From CALNXN01 sp942490645 (GTDB taxonomy: Bacteria > Pseudomonadota > Alphaproteobacteria > Rhodobacterales > Rhodobacteraceae): 64,000 bases of DNA. Every line of letters starts with the position of its first letter. Positions within the stretch are counted from its first letter, which is position 1. This document shows, in pieces, positions 63,436-64,000 of the stretch. The notes under the pieces were generated by a model. It made no database searches and was not told the origin of the DNA. It saw only the letters and a program-made list of their open reading frames with translations. The position numbers were made by a program, and so were the translations under genes. Location: positions 452,035-516,034 of the forward strand of contig CALNXN010000002.1 of the NCBI GenBank assembly GCA_942490645.1, written 5' to 3'.

Positions 63436-63480
63436 TGGTGCCCGGGGGCGGAATCGAACCACCGACACGAGGATTTTCAA
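63436..63480 (-). tRNA. tRNA-Phe (GAA) 3'-half remnant, not a complete gene
   Basis: Reverse-complemented, this stretch reads from the anticodon loop (TTGAAAAT, anticodon GAA) through GTGTC, the T arm GGTGGTTCGATTCCGCC and the acceptor strand CCCGGGCACCA. The D arm and 5' acceptor strand are missing: the sequence past 63480 does not continue the tRNA. This is the exact portion that tyrosine integrases duplicate as an att site, so it is best read as an attachment-site remnant, not a functional tRNA. Confidence 0.75.
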
Positions 63481-63485
63481 TAACA

Positions 63486-64000
63486 GGCTCTATCACACTG
63501 ATCCGTACGCCAATGTTAAGCCAAGTCGATCAAGTCGTTCAGTCCTGCAGGAAGCGAGCTATATGCAAGGTACGTTGGCACAACTGGCGGCCGCAGCGAT
63601 CCGCAGTGGTTCGAAGTGCACGGTATCGTCCTCATGGTCGAGATGGGAGATCAGCGGGACGGAATATTGCCCGAGAACTTGGCGATGCCGCGGGTCATCG
63701 TACCCGGGGTTGCGCTGAAAGGCATTGGCGCAAACTTTGCGTGTCTGAAGGGGGGCGCTCCCACGGCCTCTCAAATGGCCGCTCTTTGCGACCTCGCGAA
63801 TGAGATTGAGGGGGTTTGCGGTCCATTCCTCAAGATCGTGTCTGGTGGCAATTCTGCCAACTTGCCTTGGGCGCTTGGCGAACACGCGACGGGTCGCGTC
63901 AACGACCTCCGTCTGGGTGAGGCGATCCTTCTGGGTGTTGAGCCAGTGTCTGGGAGCGGATCGACGGAATGCACACGGACGCCTTCACGCTTGTTGCCGA
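63486..64000 (+). pseudogene. Truncated, frameshifted alanine/ornithine racemase-family PLP protein
   Basis: The plus strand reads LIRTPMLSQVDQVV in one frame, TLAQLAAAAIRSG in a second, and from about 63613 in a third frame VHGIVLMVEMGDQRDG, IGANFACLKGGAPTASQM, LKIVSGGNSANLPWALG and RLGEAILLGVEP. These are the middle and C-terminal blocks of the ornithine/alanine racemase-like (fold type III PLP) family. The N-terminus with the PLP lysine is absent, since the match begins next to the tRNA-Phe remnant. The window ends inside it. Two frame changes plus truncation make a pseudogene likely. Confidence 0.65.

Noticed and set aside
63435..63803. 122-aa plus-strand frame beginning VPGGGIEPPTRG
   Set aside because: The start is the antisense translation of the tRNA-Phe 3' half, a well-known false N-terminus; only the later residues belong to the racemase remnant, which changes frame.

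Overview
The window looks like chromosome from a Roseobacter-clade Rhodobacteraceae (Alphaproteobacteria). This rests on the high-GC codon use, tightly overlapping ATGA/TAATG operons, a TRAP transporter, a gamma-glutamylmethylamide/N-methylglutamate synthase block, and the rpmI-rplT, pyk and DUF1244 genes. It is mostly metabolic and catabolic sequence. I see no phage structural genes, CRISPR array, rRNA or intact tRNA.

Layout. 1-2.4 kb: a two-subunit molybdenum hydroxylase (one gene cut by the window edge), divergent from an AraC regulator. 2.4-3.4 kb: decayed coding sequence. 3.5-6.7 kb: housekeeping genes (rplT, rpmI, pyk, DUF1244). 7.5-9.5 kb: an HxlR regulator, a divergent small tautomerase that appears to start at ATT, then decayed sequence. 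9.5-10.6 kb: glutathione-dependent formaldehyde dehydrogenase.

10.7-23.7 kb is a large divergent catabolic locus. On the minus strand lie a GntR/UTRA regulator, a LeuC/LeuD-type hydro-lyase and a DctP-Q-M TRAP transporter. On the plus strand lie a tautomerase/SnoaL fusion, hydantoinase B and A, an isochorismatase-fold hydrolase without the usual cysteine, an isocitrate-lyase/PEP-mutase family lyase and an FAD oxidoreductase. An inverted repeat between the two halves is a candidate operator. The enzyme set could take a cyclic imide or lactam, or an unsaturated diacid derived from it, through hydration and carbon-carbon cleavage; the substrate is inferred only.

23.9-27.4 kb holds signalling genes (single-domain response regulator, MarR, hybrid kinase). 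27.5-34.1 kb holds a second, different hydantoinase operon with an Asp/Glu-racemase-family protein, a HisC-like aminotransferase and a nearby 2-hydroxyacid dehydrogenase. 35-37 kb pairs a glutamine amidotransferase with a YbdK-type carboxylate-amine ligase. 39-45.6 kb is an oligopeptide-type ABC transporter operon followed by a metallophosphoesterase and a tyrosine phosphatase; its first four genes carry about sixteen single-base frame breaks.

46-57.4 kb is a mixed region (quinone reductase, EF-hand, YHS, adenylate cyclase-TPR, MscS, patatin, two VOC proteins, HCCA isomerase-like, EamA) with a degenerate dispersed intergenic repeat. 58-63 kb is gmaS-mgsC-mgsB-mgsA with an XRE-cupin regulator; mgsA and mgsB are frameshifted. 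The right end has a 3'-half tRNA-Phe remnant abutting a truncated, frameshifted racemase gene, which looks like an old integration junction.
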